Source: Bacillota bacterium (lineage in GTDB: Bacteria > Bacillota > Clostridia > Christensenellales > CAG-138). Taken from it: a DNA stretch of 52,827 nt. Location: positions 1 to 52,827 of the forward strand of contig JAEYHP010000143.1 in assembly GCA_023409435.1 (NCBI GenBank), in the 5' to 3' direction. Shown piece by piece: positions 16,028 to 24,896 of the stretch. The notes beneath the pieces are model-generated. The model saw only the letters and a program-made list of their open reading frames with translations, did not search any database and was not told the origin of the DNA. The translations under genes were made by a program, and so were the position numbers. Every line of letters begins with the position of its first letter. Positions within the stretch are counted from its first letter, which is position 1.

Positions 16028-17001
16028 TATATCTCACCCACGAAAGCATGGATGCGTTCTTCTGGTTCGGGCTGGAATACGAGTTGCTGCGCCAAAAAGA
16101 GCCGGAGGACGATTGTTTTCTCTTCTGGCGTACAGAGCCCACGCTGATGATCGGCAACTACCAAATTGCCGCGGCGGAAATCAACGAGGCATACGCCAAG
16201 CAGCGGGGCATCCATATTGTACGGCGGCAGACGGGCGGCGGCACCATATTCACCGATCCCGGAAGCTGGCAATTTAGCTTTATCATGCGCAACCGGGAAA
16301 ACAGGGAAATCGCGTTTGAGCAGTTTGTGCGCCCTGTGCTCGAAGGGCTCAAGGCCATGGGCATAGACGCCTCCATGAGCGTGCGCAACGACCTTTTATT
16401 TGATGGAAAAAAGTTCTGCGGCAACGCGCAGCACCATACCGGAAGCCGCGTTTTGCATCACGGCTCCATATTGTTCGATACGGATATCGATGAAATGGTG
16501 CGCTGTCTTACCGTGGACGATGAAAAAATCAGCACCAAGGGCATCCGTTCCGTACGGCAGCGGGTTACGAACCTGAAGGAGCATATAAAGGAGCAGATGG
16601 ACCCGCTTGGTTTCCGGGACAGGCTTTTAACTTCCATGCTGTCCGGCATGAAGACCCGCCCGCTTACGGCGGAGGAAATTTCCGCCGCGCAACATATCGC
16701 GGAGCAAAAGTTCAGAAGCTGGGACTGGGTCTACGGCAAAGCGCCCAACTGCCAGGTTTCAAAAAGCAAACGTCTGAACGGCGGCAAGGTGGAAGTCTGC
16801 CTGGATGTGGACAAGGGCGTCATTTCGAGCTGCAGTATATACGGGGATTTCTTTTTTGCGGGCGAGCTAGAAAAATTGACCGATCGGCTCACGGGCTGCC
16901 CCTACAACGAGCAGAGCGTGCGCGCCGTGCTTGGGGACGCCCTGCGCTCGAAGTCCTTTTACCTGATCGAGCCGGAGGAGCTTATGGCGTGCATATTCTG
17001 A
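16024..17001 (+). CDS. lplA: lipoate-protein ligase A
   Basis: A 325-aa ligase that activates lipoate (or octanoate) with ATP and transfers it to the lipoyl-domain lysine. Visible motifs are RRQTGGGTIFTD (67-78, the substrate-binding loop), RNDLLFDGKKFCGNAQHH with the catalytic Lys, and a C-terminal accessory domain (SWDWVYGKAPNC at about 235 onward) as in full-length LplA. The GTG at 16024 overlaps the lipA stop codon. With lipA next to it, ligated octanoate could be converted to lipoate in place (inference). A strong terminator follows at 17045. Confidence 0.95.
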   Translation: MIYLTHESMDAFFWFGLEYELLRQKEPEDDCFLFWRTEPTLMIGNYQIAAAEINEAYAKQRGIHIVRRQTGGGTIFTDPGSWQFSFIMRNRENREIAFEQFVRPVLEGLKAMGIDASMSVRNDLLFDGKKFCGNAQHHTGSRVLHHGSILFDTDIDEMVRCLTVDDEKISTKGIRSVRQRVTNLKEHIKEQMDPLGFRDRLLTSMLSGMKTRPLTAEEISAAQHIAEQKFRSWDWVYGKAPNCQVSKSKRLNGGKVEVCLDVDKGVISSCSIYGDFFFAGELEKLTDRLTGCPYNEQSVRAVLGDALRSKSFYLIEPEELMACIF

Positions 17002-17044
17002 CGCTGCTTTAAGAGAATCCTACATATAATTTACTGTTATGGCA

Positions 17045-17080
17045 GGAGCGCGAGTCCCAAGCGGACTCGCGCCATTTTTT
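17045..17080 (+). terminator. terminator of the lipA-lplA operon
   Basis: GGCGCGAGTCC-like arms (17046-17057 and 17063-17073) form a GC-rich stem around CAAGC, followed by ATTTTTT. Confidence 0.85.
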
Positions 17081-17238
17081 CATGAAAATATCAATGCAAA
17101 GCCATACTAAAAATATTGCATGGTAAAAATAAAAACATTCCGCCGGATGCATGAATTTTTACTTTTCATTTGCATTTAATCTGTTATACTGCTATACGTG
17201 GAAGGATTTCGATTTCCGATAAGGAGTTTAAGAATAGA

Positions 17239-18999
17239 ATGAGAAAAACGAAAATCGTATGCACCATCGGCCCCGCTTCGGAGGCCAAAGAGACGCTCCG
17301 TCAAATGATTTTGGCGGGTATGAACGTGGCCCGGCTCAACTTTTCCCACGGCGATCACGCGGAACATAAGGTGCGCGTGGACCGCCTGAAGGAGCTGCGG
17401 GAAGAAATGAATGTTCCTTTAGCCATCATGCTGGATACGCGCGGGCCGGAGATTCGCATCGGCCGGTTTAAAAAGGGAAAAATCCAGTTGAATGAAGGGG
17501 ACACATTTACTCTCACTACCAAAGAATGCGAAGGTGATGAAAGCATAGCCTATATCAACTATGAGGCTTTGCCTTCCTGCGTCAAGCCCGGCAACAGCAT
17601 CATGCTCGACGACGGGCTCATCGAACTTTCCGTTTTGAGCGCAGATCAGGAGAATATCGTCTGTAACGTTGTCAATGGCGGGCCGCTTTCTAACAACAAA
17701 AGCGTCAACCTGCCGGGGCTGTATATCGACATGCCGTACCTGTCCGAAAGGGACCGCGCCGACATCCTCTTTGCGGTGGAAAACGACCTCGATTACATCG
17801 CACTTTCCTTTGTGCGCACCGCGCAGGACGTTATGGACGTCAAGCGGTTCCTGGGCCATCACGGCGCACCCGGAATCGAACTGATTGCAAAAATCGAAAA
17901 CCGGTCCGGCATAGACAATATCGATGAAATCATCCGCCTGTCCGCGGGCATCATGGTGGCGCGCGGCGATATGGGCGTGGAGATCCCGTTTGAAGAGCTG
18001 CCGCACCTGCAGAAAAAGTTGATCACTAAGTGCTACAGCGCGGGCAAGCGCGTCATCACCGCCACGCAGATGCTCGAGTCTATGGTCCGGAACGCCCGCC
18101 CCACCCGTGCGGAAATCACAGACGTCGCCAACGCGATCTACGACGGCACAAGCGCGCTGATGCTTTCCGGCGAGACGGCAAACGGCAAATATCCCGTGGA
18201 AACCATCCGTACCATGGTAAAGATCGCCGAGCGCACGGAAGAGTTTATCGATTATAAAACGAACTTCCACAACTTCCGGCCTGATCTCGACAAGAGCGTC
18301 ATCAACGCCATCTCCCACGCCACCTGCACCACCGCGCACGATCTGGAGGCGGCGGCAATCGTGACCGTTACGCGTACGGGCTCCACCGCGCGCATGGTGT
18401 CCCGCTTCCGCCCGGCCACGCCCATCGTCGCCATCACGCCAAATGCGCGCACCTATCGCCAATTAGCACTTTCCTGGGGCGTGACGCCGCTGATGAACGA
18501 TTATAAGGAGAGTAGCCGCGAGCTGTTTACAGACGCCGCCCGCAAAGTGCAGGAAGCGAATTTGGCGCACGACGGCGATATCATCGTCATCACGGGTTCT
18601 TCCGACCGCGTGGGCGAAATCACGAACACGCTGCAGATCCATGTACTGGGCACGGCGCTTGTGCGCGGCGTGGGCAACGGCCTTGCGCCCATTACCGGGC
18701 GGGTGTGCGTGGTGACGAACCCTGACGGCATCAAGAACTTCCATGATGACGATATCCTGGTGATCGACCGCACCACCAACGTTGTGCTGCATGAAATGCG
18801 CCGTGCGCGCGCCGTGGTGACGGAGGAAAATATGGTGGATTCGGGCGCCGCGTCCGCCTGCCTGGCGCTGGATCTTCCGCTCATCGCAGGGGCCGAGGGC
18901 GCGACACAGCTGTTAAAAACCGGCTGCCTGGCTACTATCGACGCAAAGAGCGGCGTGATCTACAACGGGGACAGCTGCTACACCGGCGGCAACAAATAA
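17239..18999 (+). CDS. pyk: pyruvate kinase with C-terminal PEP-utiliser-like domain
   Basis: A 586-aa glycolytic enzyme converting PEP and ADP to pyruvate and ATP. MRKTKIVCTIGPAS opens the family; KIENRSGIDNIDEI carries the catalytic Lys; MVARGDMGVEIPFEELP and ITATQMLESMVRNARPTRAE are the PK active-site and TIM-barrel signatures. About 110 extra residues at the C terminus (from about 475) resemble the PEP-utilising mobile domain found in Bacillus-type long pyruvate kinases. The ATG at 17239 follows AAGGAG, about 12 nt away; the open frame extends upstream to 17170 without support. A TATACT box sits at 17185-17190. With gapN at 4.1 kb it shows glycolysis-related genes scattered in the window. 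Confidence 0.96.
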   Translation: MRKTKIVCTIGPASEAKETLRQMILAGMNVARLNFSHGDHAEHKVRVDRLKELREEMNVPLAIMLDTRGPEIRIGRFKKGKIQLNEGDTFTLTTKECEGDESIAYINYEALPSCVKPGNSIMLDDGLIELSVLSADQENIVCNVVNGGPLSNNKSVNLPGLYIDMPYLSERDRADILFAVENDLDYIALSFVRTAQDVMDVKRFLGHHGAPGIELIAKIENRSGIDNIDEIIRLSAGIMVARGDMGVEIPFEELPHLQKKLITKCYSAGKRVITATQMLESMVRNARPTRAEITDVANAIYDGTSALMLSGETANGKYPVETIRTMVKIAERTEEFIDYKTNFHNFRPDLDKSVINAISHATCTTAHDLEAAAIVTVTRTGSTARMVSRFRPATPIVAITPNARTYRQLALSWGVTPLMNDYKESSRELFTDAARKVQEANLAHDGDIIVITGSSDRVGEITNTLQIHVLGTALVRGVGNGLAPITGRVCVVTNPDGIKNFHDDDILVIDRTTNVVLHEMRRARAVVTEENMVDSGAASACLALDLPLIAGAEGATQLLKTGCLATIDAKSGVIYNGDSCYTGGNK

Positions 19000-19010
19000 C
19001 GAAACTTGAA

Positions 19011-19038
19011 AAGGAGGGCGGGTGGCCCTCCTTTTTTG
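19011..19038 (+). terminator. terminator after pyk
   Basis: AAGGAGGGC and GCCCTCCTT form a 9-bp stem with a 5-nt loop, followed by a TTTTT tract. Confidence 0.9.
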
Positions 19039-19102
19039 TTGCCAAAAACGACAAGAACTGCCTATTTCTGAGGCATCGCTTTCTTTCACTGTATGGATAG
19101 GG

Positions 19103-19154
19103 TATAATATTTTTAACAAGCGGCGTGTCTCGCCATTACATGAACGTTCATGTA
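19103..19154 (+). promoter_or_regulatory. -10 box and 18-bp perfect palindrome in the 380-bp leader of the double-HTH gene
   Basis: TATAAT lies at 19103-19108 and TACATGAACGTTCATGTA, a perfect 18-bp palindrome, at 19137-19154. A smaller GGAAGC/GCTTCC hairpin follows. No gene is supported between 19039 and 19418, so the next gene would have a leader of about 300 nt. The palindrome is a good candidate operator, perhaps for the regulator encoded downstream (inference). Confidence 0.45.
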
Positions 19155-19418
19155 CGGAAGCGGCAGCTTCCACGTCATGCATAAATTCACCGAATCAGCA
19201 CGGCCATATGCCTGACCTTCTTTTACGCCTTTAGGAGCATCCGGCTATGTTTCAAAAAATCCCCGGCTGCATGAATTGGTACGCATGAATGAATGTGAGA
19301 GCCCTGGCGCTGTCCTGTTTGGGGCCTGCTCTTCAATCGCCGCCCCTTTTTGTCCTCCCGCCGTGGAACGGCGCATCCTGGAATAAGGCTAACCGCACGG
19401 CAAAGAAGGGGGAAACCC

Positions 19419-21335
19419 ATGCTGTTTCATGAGAAAATCGGCCTGGTGTTAAGAGAACTGGGTGTTCCTCGTACCGAGCTTGCGCGGGCGTCGGGGCTGG
19501 ACGTCTCTTTGATCAGCCGTTTTCACAGTGGGGATCGGGTTCCTTCCCGTTTCAGCCCCCAGTTGGACAAGCTCTCTATGGGCGTGGCGACGCTTGCGCT
19601 GCAGCAAAAAAACCATCATCGAATCTGCGCGCTGTGCGGCGCGCCGGAATGCGAGGAAGTCAGCGCGATATCGGACGCGGTGAACGCATGGATCAATACG
19701 GCGGATTCCGGGTTAAGGCCCCAGCGCGCCCACAAGCCGCGGCAGCCTTTGCCCTCCGCGCAGCACAATGGGGAAGGGGCGTTTGCGGAAAAGCTGGACG
19801 CGCTCATTCGGGCGGCGGAGGTCACCAACACGACGCTTGCCCGGTATCTCAACGTGGACGCTTCTTTGATCAGCCGTTTTCGTTCGGGGGTACGCCGCCC
19901 GGACGCCAATGAAAGGCTGATCGCCAACATCTGCGCGTTTTTTTCCATGAGGGAGTACACGCCCCGGCAGCGGGAAGCGCTCTTACATGTGATTCGCATG
20001 GAACATACGGAGGACAGGGAGGCGCTGCTTGACGCGCTGCGCGGCTACCTGCAGGTGGGAAGCCCGAACACGGATTATCTCTATGTGGACGGTCTGCTGG
20101 AAACGCTCGATTCCATGCGCTCTGCGCCGGAAGCCCCCGCCCCGGTTCAAGCGGAGGGGCGTCCGTTGACGCTTCAGGCCGGGGAAGTAGACTTCTATCA
20201 GGGGAACGCGGGGCTGCGGCGCGCAGTATCCCGTTTGCTCGACAGCATACTTGCGGATGGGAACGTTGGTGAGCTTCGCCTGTTTTCGGATCTTGATCTG
20301 CAGTGGGCGCTGGAGGACGAGGCGTTTTTGAACGCCTGGCCGGAGCAGTTGAAGCGCATTATGGATCAGGGAACGCGCTTTACGTTTGTTATAAGCATGG
20401 ACGCCAACCTATCCGGCATACTTCTTGCCATGGAACGCTGGATTCCGCTGTTTATGACGGGCAAGCTGAACCTGTACCTGCTTTCTAGGCCAATCATGCG
20501 CCGGTTTGCCTGTACGCTGGTCCTGGCGGACAAACTTGCCGCAATTGAATCTTTTTCCGCGACCAAGACGGTGCCTTCCGCGTTTTATCTGTATACACAA
20601 AAACAGGAACTGATTGAAAACGTCCAAATGCAGTTTGACGCGCTTTGCTTAACCGGCTGCGTTTCGGTCCAGATGTTCAGCGAAGGGATGCAGGTGCAGT
20701 ACCAGCGGTTCCTGTCGGCATTTGAGCGCGCGTCCGGCGATACGGATGTGGTGCTGCATTCGCTCTCCTCGTATACCATTTCCCCGTCCCTGATGGAGCG
20801 GATGCTCGAACGCGCCAAGGTCGCGCAGGAAACAAGGGAGCGGGTCCTAGCGTACCACCAGCTTGCGGTAAAACGCGCAATCAAAAACCTGTCCCTTTAT
20901 TGCATATCGGATTATGTTTGCCTTGCGAACCCGGCGGATTTGCGCGCGGGGCTGGTGCAGGTGGAATTCCCGTGGCTGGACGGCAGCGTGCGCATCGCAT
21001 ATACGCCCGCGGAGTACGCCGAACATATCCAGACGACGATTGAACTGCTGCGAACATATCCGGGTTACAGCATATATCTTTTGCCCCAGATGCCGTTTCA
21101 CAATATTACGCTCATGGTACGCCAGGGGACCGGGGCGCTCATACGAAAGCTGGGCAGGCCGGGTCTTGCAGTGGCTACCGCCCATCCCGCGCTTTGCAAT
21201 TCGCTTTCGAGCTACATCGATATACTCAAACTCAGGGGCATCCGCGTCCACCCCGACCACGGGCGCGGGTTAAGGATGATGCTGCAATACCTGCAGATTG
21301 CAACCCAGGCGGAGCATCAGGATACCATTACCTGA
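19419..21335 (+). CDS. large regulator with two N-terminal XRE-like HTH motifs, unknown family
   Basis: A 638-aa soluble protein that I do not recognise. Two related helix-turn-helix segments occur at about residues 8-45 (LARASGLDVSLISRFHSG) and 125-175 (LARYLNVDASLISRFRSG), sharing the block D(V/A)SLISRF; between them is a short CALCGAPEC cysteine motif. The remaining 450 residues are mixed alpha/beta without an obvious enzyme motif or membrane segment and may be a ligand-binding or dimerisation region. RBS AAGAAGGGGG precedes the ATG at 19419. It lies 186 bp upstream of a diguanylate cyclase on the same strand, so a link to second-messenger control is possible but unproven. The double HTH is likely to bind a repeated or extended operator. 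Confidence 0.6.
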   Translation: MLFHEKIGLVLRELGVPRTELARASGLDVSLISRFHSGDRVPSRFSPQLDKLSMGVATLALQQKNHHRICALCGAPECEEVSAISDAVNAWINTADSGLRPQRAHKPRQPLPSAQHNGEGAFAEKLDALIRAAEVTNTTLARYLNVDASLISRFRSGVRRPDANERLIANICAFFSMREYTPRQREALLHVIRMEHTEDREALLDALRGYLQVGSPNTDYLYVDGLLETLDSMRSAPEAPAPVQAEGRPLTLQAGEVDFYQGNAGLRRAVSRLLDSILADGNVGELRLFSDLDLQWALEDEAFLNAWPEQLKRIMDQGTRFTFVISMDANLSGILLAMERWIPLFMTGKLNLYLLSRPIMRRFACTLVLADKLAAIESFSATKTVPSAFYLYTQKQELIENVQMQFDALCLTGCVSVQMFSEGMQVQYQRFLSAFERASGDTDVVLHSLSSYTISPSLMERMLERAKVAQETRERVLAYHQLAVKRAIKNLSLYCISDYVCLANPADLRAGLVQVEFPWLDGSVRIAYTPAEYAEHIQTTIELLRTYPGYSIYLLPQMPFHNITLMVRQGTGALIRKLGRPGLAVATAHPALCNSLSSYIDILKLRGIRVHPDHGRGLRMMLQYLQIATQAEHQDTIT

Positions 21336-21521
21336 TCATTTTCGACTCATACTCTATGCAAAATTCAAGTTTTTTGCACAATTTTTGGGAAACGATTGAC
21401 ATCCCGGTTTTGCGTATAATAAGATAACGTCAAAGTTAGGGTCCGCTTTGCGTCAAAAATTTGGCGCATCTATATATGCAGGTGTAAGGCTTGGGTGACG
21501 CACATTTATGGGTAGAATAAA

Positions 21522-23414
21522 ATGCATATCGTGGAAGAAAGAAAAGTTGAAAGTCGGAATCAAAAGGCGCTGTTTCTGGTAACGGGCGCTGTTTTCATCT
21601 GCCTGCTGGCTTTGCTTCTGATTAGCCTGATGCTCAACAGCCGTATGACCACTGCCACGTATGACCGCCTTTTGCAGGAATCCCAGGCGATGTCAAGTTC
21701 GCTCAAAGGGTATTTCAACCGCCAGCAGGATACGCTTTCTGCGCTTGGCGCGCTTGTAGCCGGTAACGAAATACCGGAAGGCAGCGCGCTCGTATCGGCG
21801 TTTGAGGTGGCGGAAGATTTGGGCGGGTTTGCCGATATCCACTTTGCGGACAAGTCTGGCGAACTCAGGTATGTTGACAGCGGCGTTGACGTCTCAAAAG
21901 AGACTTTTTTTCAAACCGCAATCGGAGGCACGCGGGCGGTTGCGTACCTGCCTTCCATGGCGGATGATCGTACCCCGGGCCTGATCATCTGCGTCCCGGC
22001 GCAGGCAGGGGACGAGATCGTGGGCGTACTGTACGGCAGCCTGACGCATGAGGCGCTCCAAACGCAAATCGGTGCAAGCGCGTTCGGGGAAAAGGGCGTC
22101 AATATCCTGCTTTCCGCGGACGGGCGGGTCATATGCTCCAACGGCGACACGTTCCTGCCGGGTGATTTGTTTGCGGATACCGTGCAGGCGTCCAACAGCG
22201 CGGGCGGCAGGGCGCTTGCACAGCAGCTGGGGAGCAGTCTGGGTCAGCGGGAGAGCGGCACGCTTTCCTTCCTGCTGGGCAAGGAGCCGTTCCATATGGC
22301 TTATGCGCAGCTTGCGCCGTCCTCCTTTATGGTAATCAGCGGGGTACCGGATTCCGCCGCGGCAAGGCTGGAAAACATCAACACGCAGCGAATGCTTTTG
22401 TTGGTGGCGGGCATTCTTGTGGTGTTTGCGGGCATGCTGATTTACGTGTTCCATTCCAACCGGCGACATGTGCTGCAGCTGCAGAACGAAAAGGAACTGT
22501 TAAAGCGCAGCGAGGAACGCTACCGCTTCCTGGAGAATCTCACCAACGACATCATATTCGAGGTGGATATGCGTACGCGGCGCATATCGTTCAACCAGAA
22601 TTATCACAGGCATTTGAGCTTTCTTCCCAATGTAAGGACGATAGACGATCTTTTCCAGCACAACAAGCGCGTCTATCCGGAGGACCGCCAGGCGATCGAC
22701 AACATGGTGGAAAGCATGCGCCTGGGCGAGGAAAAGGCTGAAGCGCAGTTCCGTATTTACGCCACGGACAGCGTGCTGGTCTGGCTGCATGTGCAGTGTT
22801 ACGCCATGCGGGACGACGAAGGCAACGCCATACGGCTGTTGGGCAAGATCATGAATATCGATAAGCAAAAGCGGGAGCTCCAGCGCCTGCAGGGCCGCGC
22901 CGCACAGGATTCGCTTACCAAGGTGTTAAACCGCGAGACCACCCAGAATAAAATAGACGAGTTCCTCACCGCACAACGGAAAGAAGGCCTTGTCAACCGG
23001 CATGCGATGATGGTAATAGATCTCGACGGCTTCAAACGCATCAACGATACCTACGGCCACCTGACGGGGGACCATCTTTTGATGGCGCTGGCGGAAGAGA
23101 TGCGCAAGGTATTTAGAAGCTCGGATATCGTGGGCCGCATGGGCGGGGACGAGTTCGTGGCGTTTTTAAAGGACATCGGGGATGACGCGCACGCTTATCA
23201 AAAAGGGGAGGAGCTGTGCACCACCGTACGCGCGCTTTCCGGCCAGTTCCACAATGGGCTGCAGGTAACGTGCAGCATCGGCGTTTGCCCATGTTCGGGC
23301 ACGGACAGTACGAACTTTGACGAGCTCTACCAAAAGGCGGATTCTGCGCTGTACTTGGCCAAGAGCAGGGGCAAGAACCAGTGTATCGCCTATAACGGCG
23401 CGTGCAGCGCCTGA
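21522..23414 (+). CDS. diguanylate cyclase with Cache-type sensor, PAS and GGDEF domains
   Basis: A 630-aa membrane-bound enzyme predicted to make c-di-GMP from two GTP. Order: membrane helix 1 (about 17-40), extracellular Cache-like sensor (about 45-285), helix 2 (about 290-312), a PAS domain (about 330-455; YRFLENLTNDIIFEVDM, then LHVQCYAMRDDEGNAIRLLGKI), a short coiled coil, and GGDEF at the C terminus. The active site GRMGGDEF is intact and RSSD sits exactly five residues before it, i.e. a canonical inhibitory I-site, so product feedback is expected. No EAL or HD-GYP domain is present. RBS is weak. The enzyme lies 1.2 kb upstream of the first of three c-di-GMP riboswitches, so it may feed them, though c-di-GMP is diffusible. 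Confidence 0.93.
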   Translation: MHIVEERKVESRNQKALFLVTGAVFICLLALLLISLMLNSRMTTATYDRLLQESQAMSSSLKGYFNRQQDTLSALGALVAGNEIPEGSALVSAFEVAEDLGGFADIHFADKSGELRYVDSGVDVSKETFFQTAIGGTRAVAYLPSMADDRTPGLIICVPAQAGDEIVGVLYGSLTHEALQTQIGASAFGEKGVNILLSADGRVICSNGDTFLPGDLFADTVQASNSAGGRALAQQLGSSLGQRESGTLSFLLGKEPFHMAYAQLAPSSFMVISGVPDSAAARLENINTQRMLLLVAGILVVFAGMLIYVFHSNRRHVLQLQNEKELLKRSEERYRFLENLTNDIIFEVDMRTRRISFNQNYHRHLSFLPNVRTIDDLFQHNKRVYPEDRQAIDNMVESMRLGEEKAEAQFRIYATDSVLVWLHVQCYAMRDDEGNAIRLLGKIMNIDKQKRELQRLQGRAAQDSLTKVLNRETTQNKIDEFLTAQRKEGLVNRHAMMVIDLDGFKRINDTYGHLTGDHLLMALAEEMRKVFRSSDIVGRMGGDEFVAFLKDIGDDAHAYQKGEELCTTVRALSGQFHNGLQVTCSIGVCPCSGTDSTNFDELYQKADSALYLAKSRGKNQCIAYNGACSA

Positions 23415-23480
23415 CAGGATGATCAAAGCCCTCATTGACGGCGCATGCCCCTAAGCCTATACTCGAATGAGGAAAAGCAT

Positions 23481-23516
23481 ACGCCGCATGGAAACGCGTT
23501 TCCTGCGGCGTTTTTG
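23481..23516 (+). terminator. terminator after the diguanylate cyclase
   Basis: ACGCCGCA (23481-23488) and TGCGGCGT (23504-23511) with inner GGAAAC/GTTTCC form a nearly perfect long stem followed by TTTTT. Confidence 0.88.
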
Positions 23517-23599
23517 TGTCCGATCGGTCCATTGTTTGCCCGCCCTCCGGGCGGGGTAACATAGGCATACGATCATTTTTTAGAAAGAGAGCGATTGGT

Positions 23600-24565
23600 A
23601 TGGCAATCATTTATTTGGCGGGCGGCTGCTTCTGGGGCGCGGAAAAATACCTGCGCGCCGTGCACGGTGTTACCGCCACAGAAGTTGGATATGCAAACGG
23701 CAAGACGGAGAACCCCACCTACGAGGACGTCTGCCGCAGGAATACCGGCCACGCGGAGTCTGTAAAGGTGGAATATAATCCCGAAGTGCTGCCCCTGGGA
23801 TTTCTGCTGGAGCTCTACTATGAGGCGATCGATCCGCTCTCCCTCAATCGGCAGGGCGGGGACGTGGGCACGCAGTACCGCACCGGCGTCTATTATGTGG
23901 ACGAAGCCGACCGCCCTGTGATCGAGCGTTCCCTGAACGGCCTTAAGGCGAGGTTAAATCAGGAGCCCGCCATAGAGTACGGGCCGCTTGAAAACTTCTA
24001 TCCCGCGGAGGAATATCATCAGCTGTATCTCGATAAAAACCCCGGCGGCTACTGCCATATCGGTATGGGGAAAATCAAAATGGCAGCGCAGGCCAGGGTG
24101 AACCCGGCGGATTATCCCGCCATTGAAAAGGATGACCTTAAACACACGCTTTCCCCGCTCTCCTACGAGGTTACGCAGCACGCTGCGACCGAGCCGCCGT
24201 TTCATAACCAGCATTGGGATACGTTTAGACCCGGTATCTACGTGGATATCACGTCGGGGGAGCCGCTGTTTTCCTCCACGGATAAATTCGAAAGCGGCTG
24301 CGGCTGGCCCAGCTTTTCTAAGCCGATCGATCCGTTCGTGGTAAAAGAATTTGAGGACAATTCCCTAAGTAGGCGCCGCACGGAGGTAAAAAGCCGCGCA
24401 GGCGATGCGCACCTGGGGCATGTGTTCAACGACGGCCCGCGGGAACTGGGCGGGTTACGGTACTGCATCAACAGCGCCGCGCTGCGCTATGTGCCCAAGG
24501 CGGAGATGGAGCAGCAGGGCTACGGTTACTTGCTGCCGCTTCTGGAGGGGCAGGAATCCAACTAG
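23600..24565 (+). CDS. msrAB: bifunctional peptide methionine sulfoxide reductase MsrA/MsrB
   Basis: A 321-aa fusion that repairs both S- and R-methionine sulfoxide. MsrA (about 1-160) has the catalytic GGCFWG (Cys10) and the usual GHAE and GGDVGTQYRTGVYY motifs. MsrB (about 180-310) has the substrate motif FESGCGWPSF, GDAHLGHVF and the nucleophile in RYCINSAAL (Cys289). The CxxC zinc pairs of some MsrBs are not seen, as is common in fused forms. The ATG at 23600 follows AAAGAGAG. It is flanked by a terminator upstream and by a new promoter downstream, so it is a single-gene unit, presumably for oxidative stress defence. Confidence 0.95.
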   Translation: MAIIYLAGGCFWGAEKYLRAVHGVTATEVGYANGKTENPTYEDVCRRNTGHAESVKVEYNPEVLPLGFLLELYYEAIDPLSLNRQGGDVGTQYRTGVYYVDEADRPVIERSLNGLKARLNQEPAIEYGPLENFYPAEEYHQLYLDKNPGGYCHIGMGKIKMAAQARVNPADYPAIEKDDLKHTLSPLSYEVTQHAATEPPFHNQHWDTFRPGIYVDITSGEPLFSSTDKFESGCGWPSFSKPIDPFVVKEFEDNSLSRRRTEVKSRAGDAHLGHVFNDGPRELGGLRYCINSAALRYVPKAEMEQQGYGYLLPLLEGQESN

Positions 24566-24603
24566 CTGGAAAAAATTACTGCTATAATTTTCAAAAAAAT
24601 GAT

Positions 24604-24632
24604 TTGACAACCATATATGCATGTACTATACT
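24604..24632 (+). promoter_or_regulatory. consensus sigma-A promoter of riboswitch 1
   Basis: TTGACA (24604-24609), 17-nt spacer, TATACT (24627-24632). Transcription would start near 24639, about 20 nt before the c-di-GMP aptamer. Confidence 0.88.
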
Positions 24633-24660
24633 GTGAGTACTTAATGGAGTAATCTGTTAA

Positions 24661-24746
24661 GTGTGATAAAGGCAAAGCCGGTGAAAATCGGTGACGCAAA
24701 GCTAAAGGGCCTACCGGTCATATGACCTAAGGCAGCCAGTTGCCGC
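24661..24746 (+). promoter_or_regulatory. c-di-GMP-I (GEMM) riboswitch 1
   Basis: The sequence shows the conserved GEMM parts in order: GGCAAAGCC, a P2 stem capped by a GAAA tetraloop (CCGGT/ATCGG), GACGCAAAGCTAAAGGGCCTA, a variable P3 (GGTCA/TGACC) and the closing GGCAGCCAGTTGCC. These are the elements that bind c-di-GMP in class I aptamers. The 3' strand CAGTTGCC (24737-24744) can also pair with GGCAGCTG (24789-24796), the 5' arm of the following terminator, with one G-U pair. So ligand binding would favour termination (off switch), unless other pairings intervene. It controls the TadG-like gene at 24897. Confidence 0.93.
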
Positions 24747-24788
24747 ATCAATCATGCAATATGTCAGTTTGGCATGTTTTGGATGTTT

Positions 24789-24824
24789 GGCAGCTGACCC
24801 TTCGGGTTGGCTGCTTTCTTTTTT
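24789..24824 (+). terminator. riboswitch-controlled terminator 1
   Basis: GCAGCTGACCC and GGGTTGGCTGC pair over 11 bp (with G-U pairs) around TTC, followed by TTTCTTTTTT. The 5' arm is complementary to the 3' end of the aptamer, the usual design of a transcriptional expression platform. Confidence 0.82.
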
Positions 24825-24896
24825 CGTTCGTTGGCGAGTGGAATGTGCCTGTTTTTGCGGCCGCCTGTGTTACTGCCGGGAAGGAGCTGAGCGCCT

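Noticed and set aside
17419..18462. 347-codon open frame antisense to pyk
   Set aside because: Pyruvate kinase motifs are unmistakable on the other strand; the antisense frame has low-complexity composition.
21396..21420. TTGACA and TATAAT upstream of the diguanylate cyclase as a sigma-A promoter
   Set aside because: Spacer is only 13 bp, too short for normal sigma-A use; the real promoter was not found.
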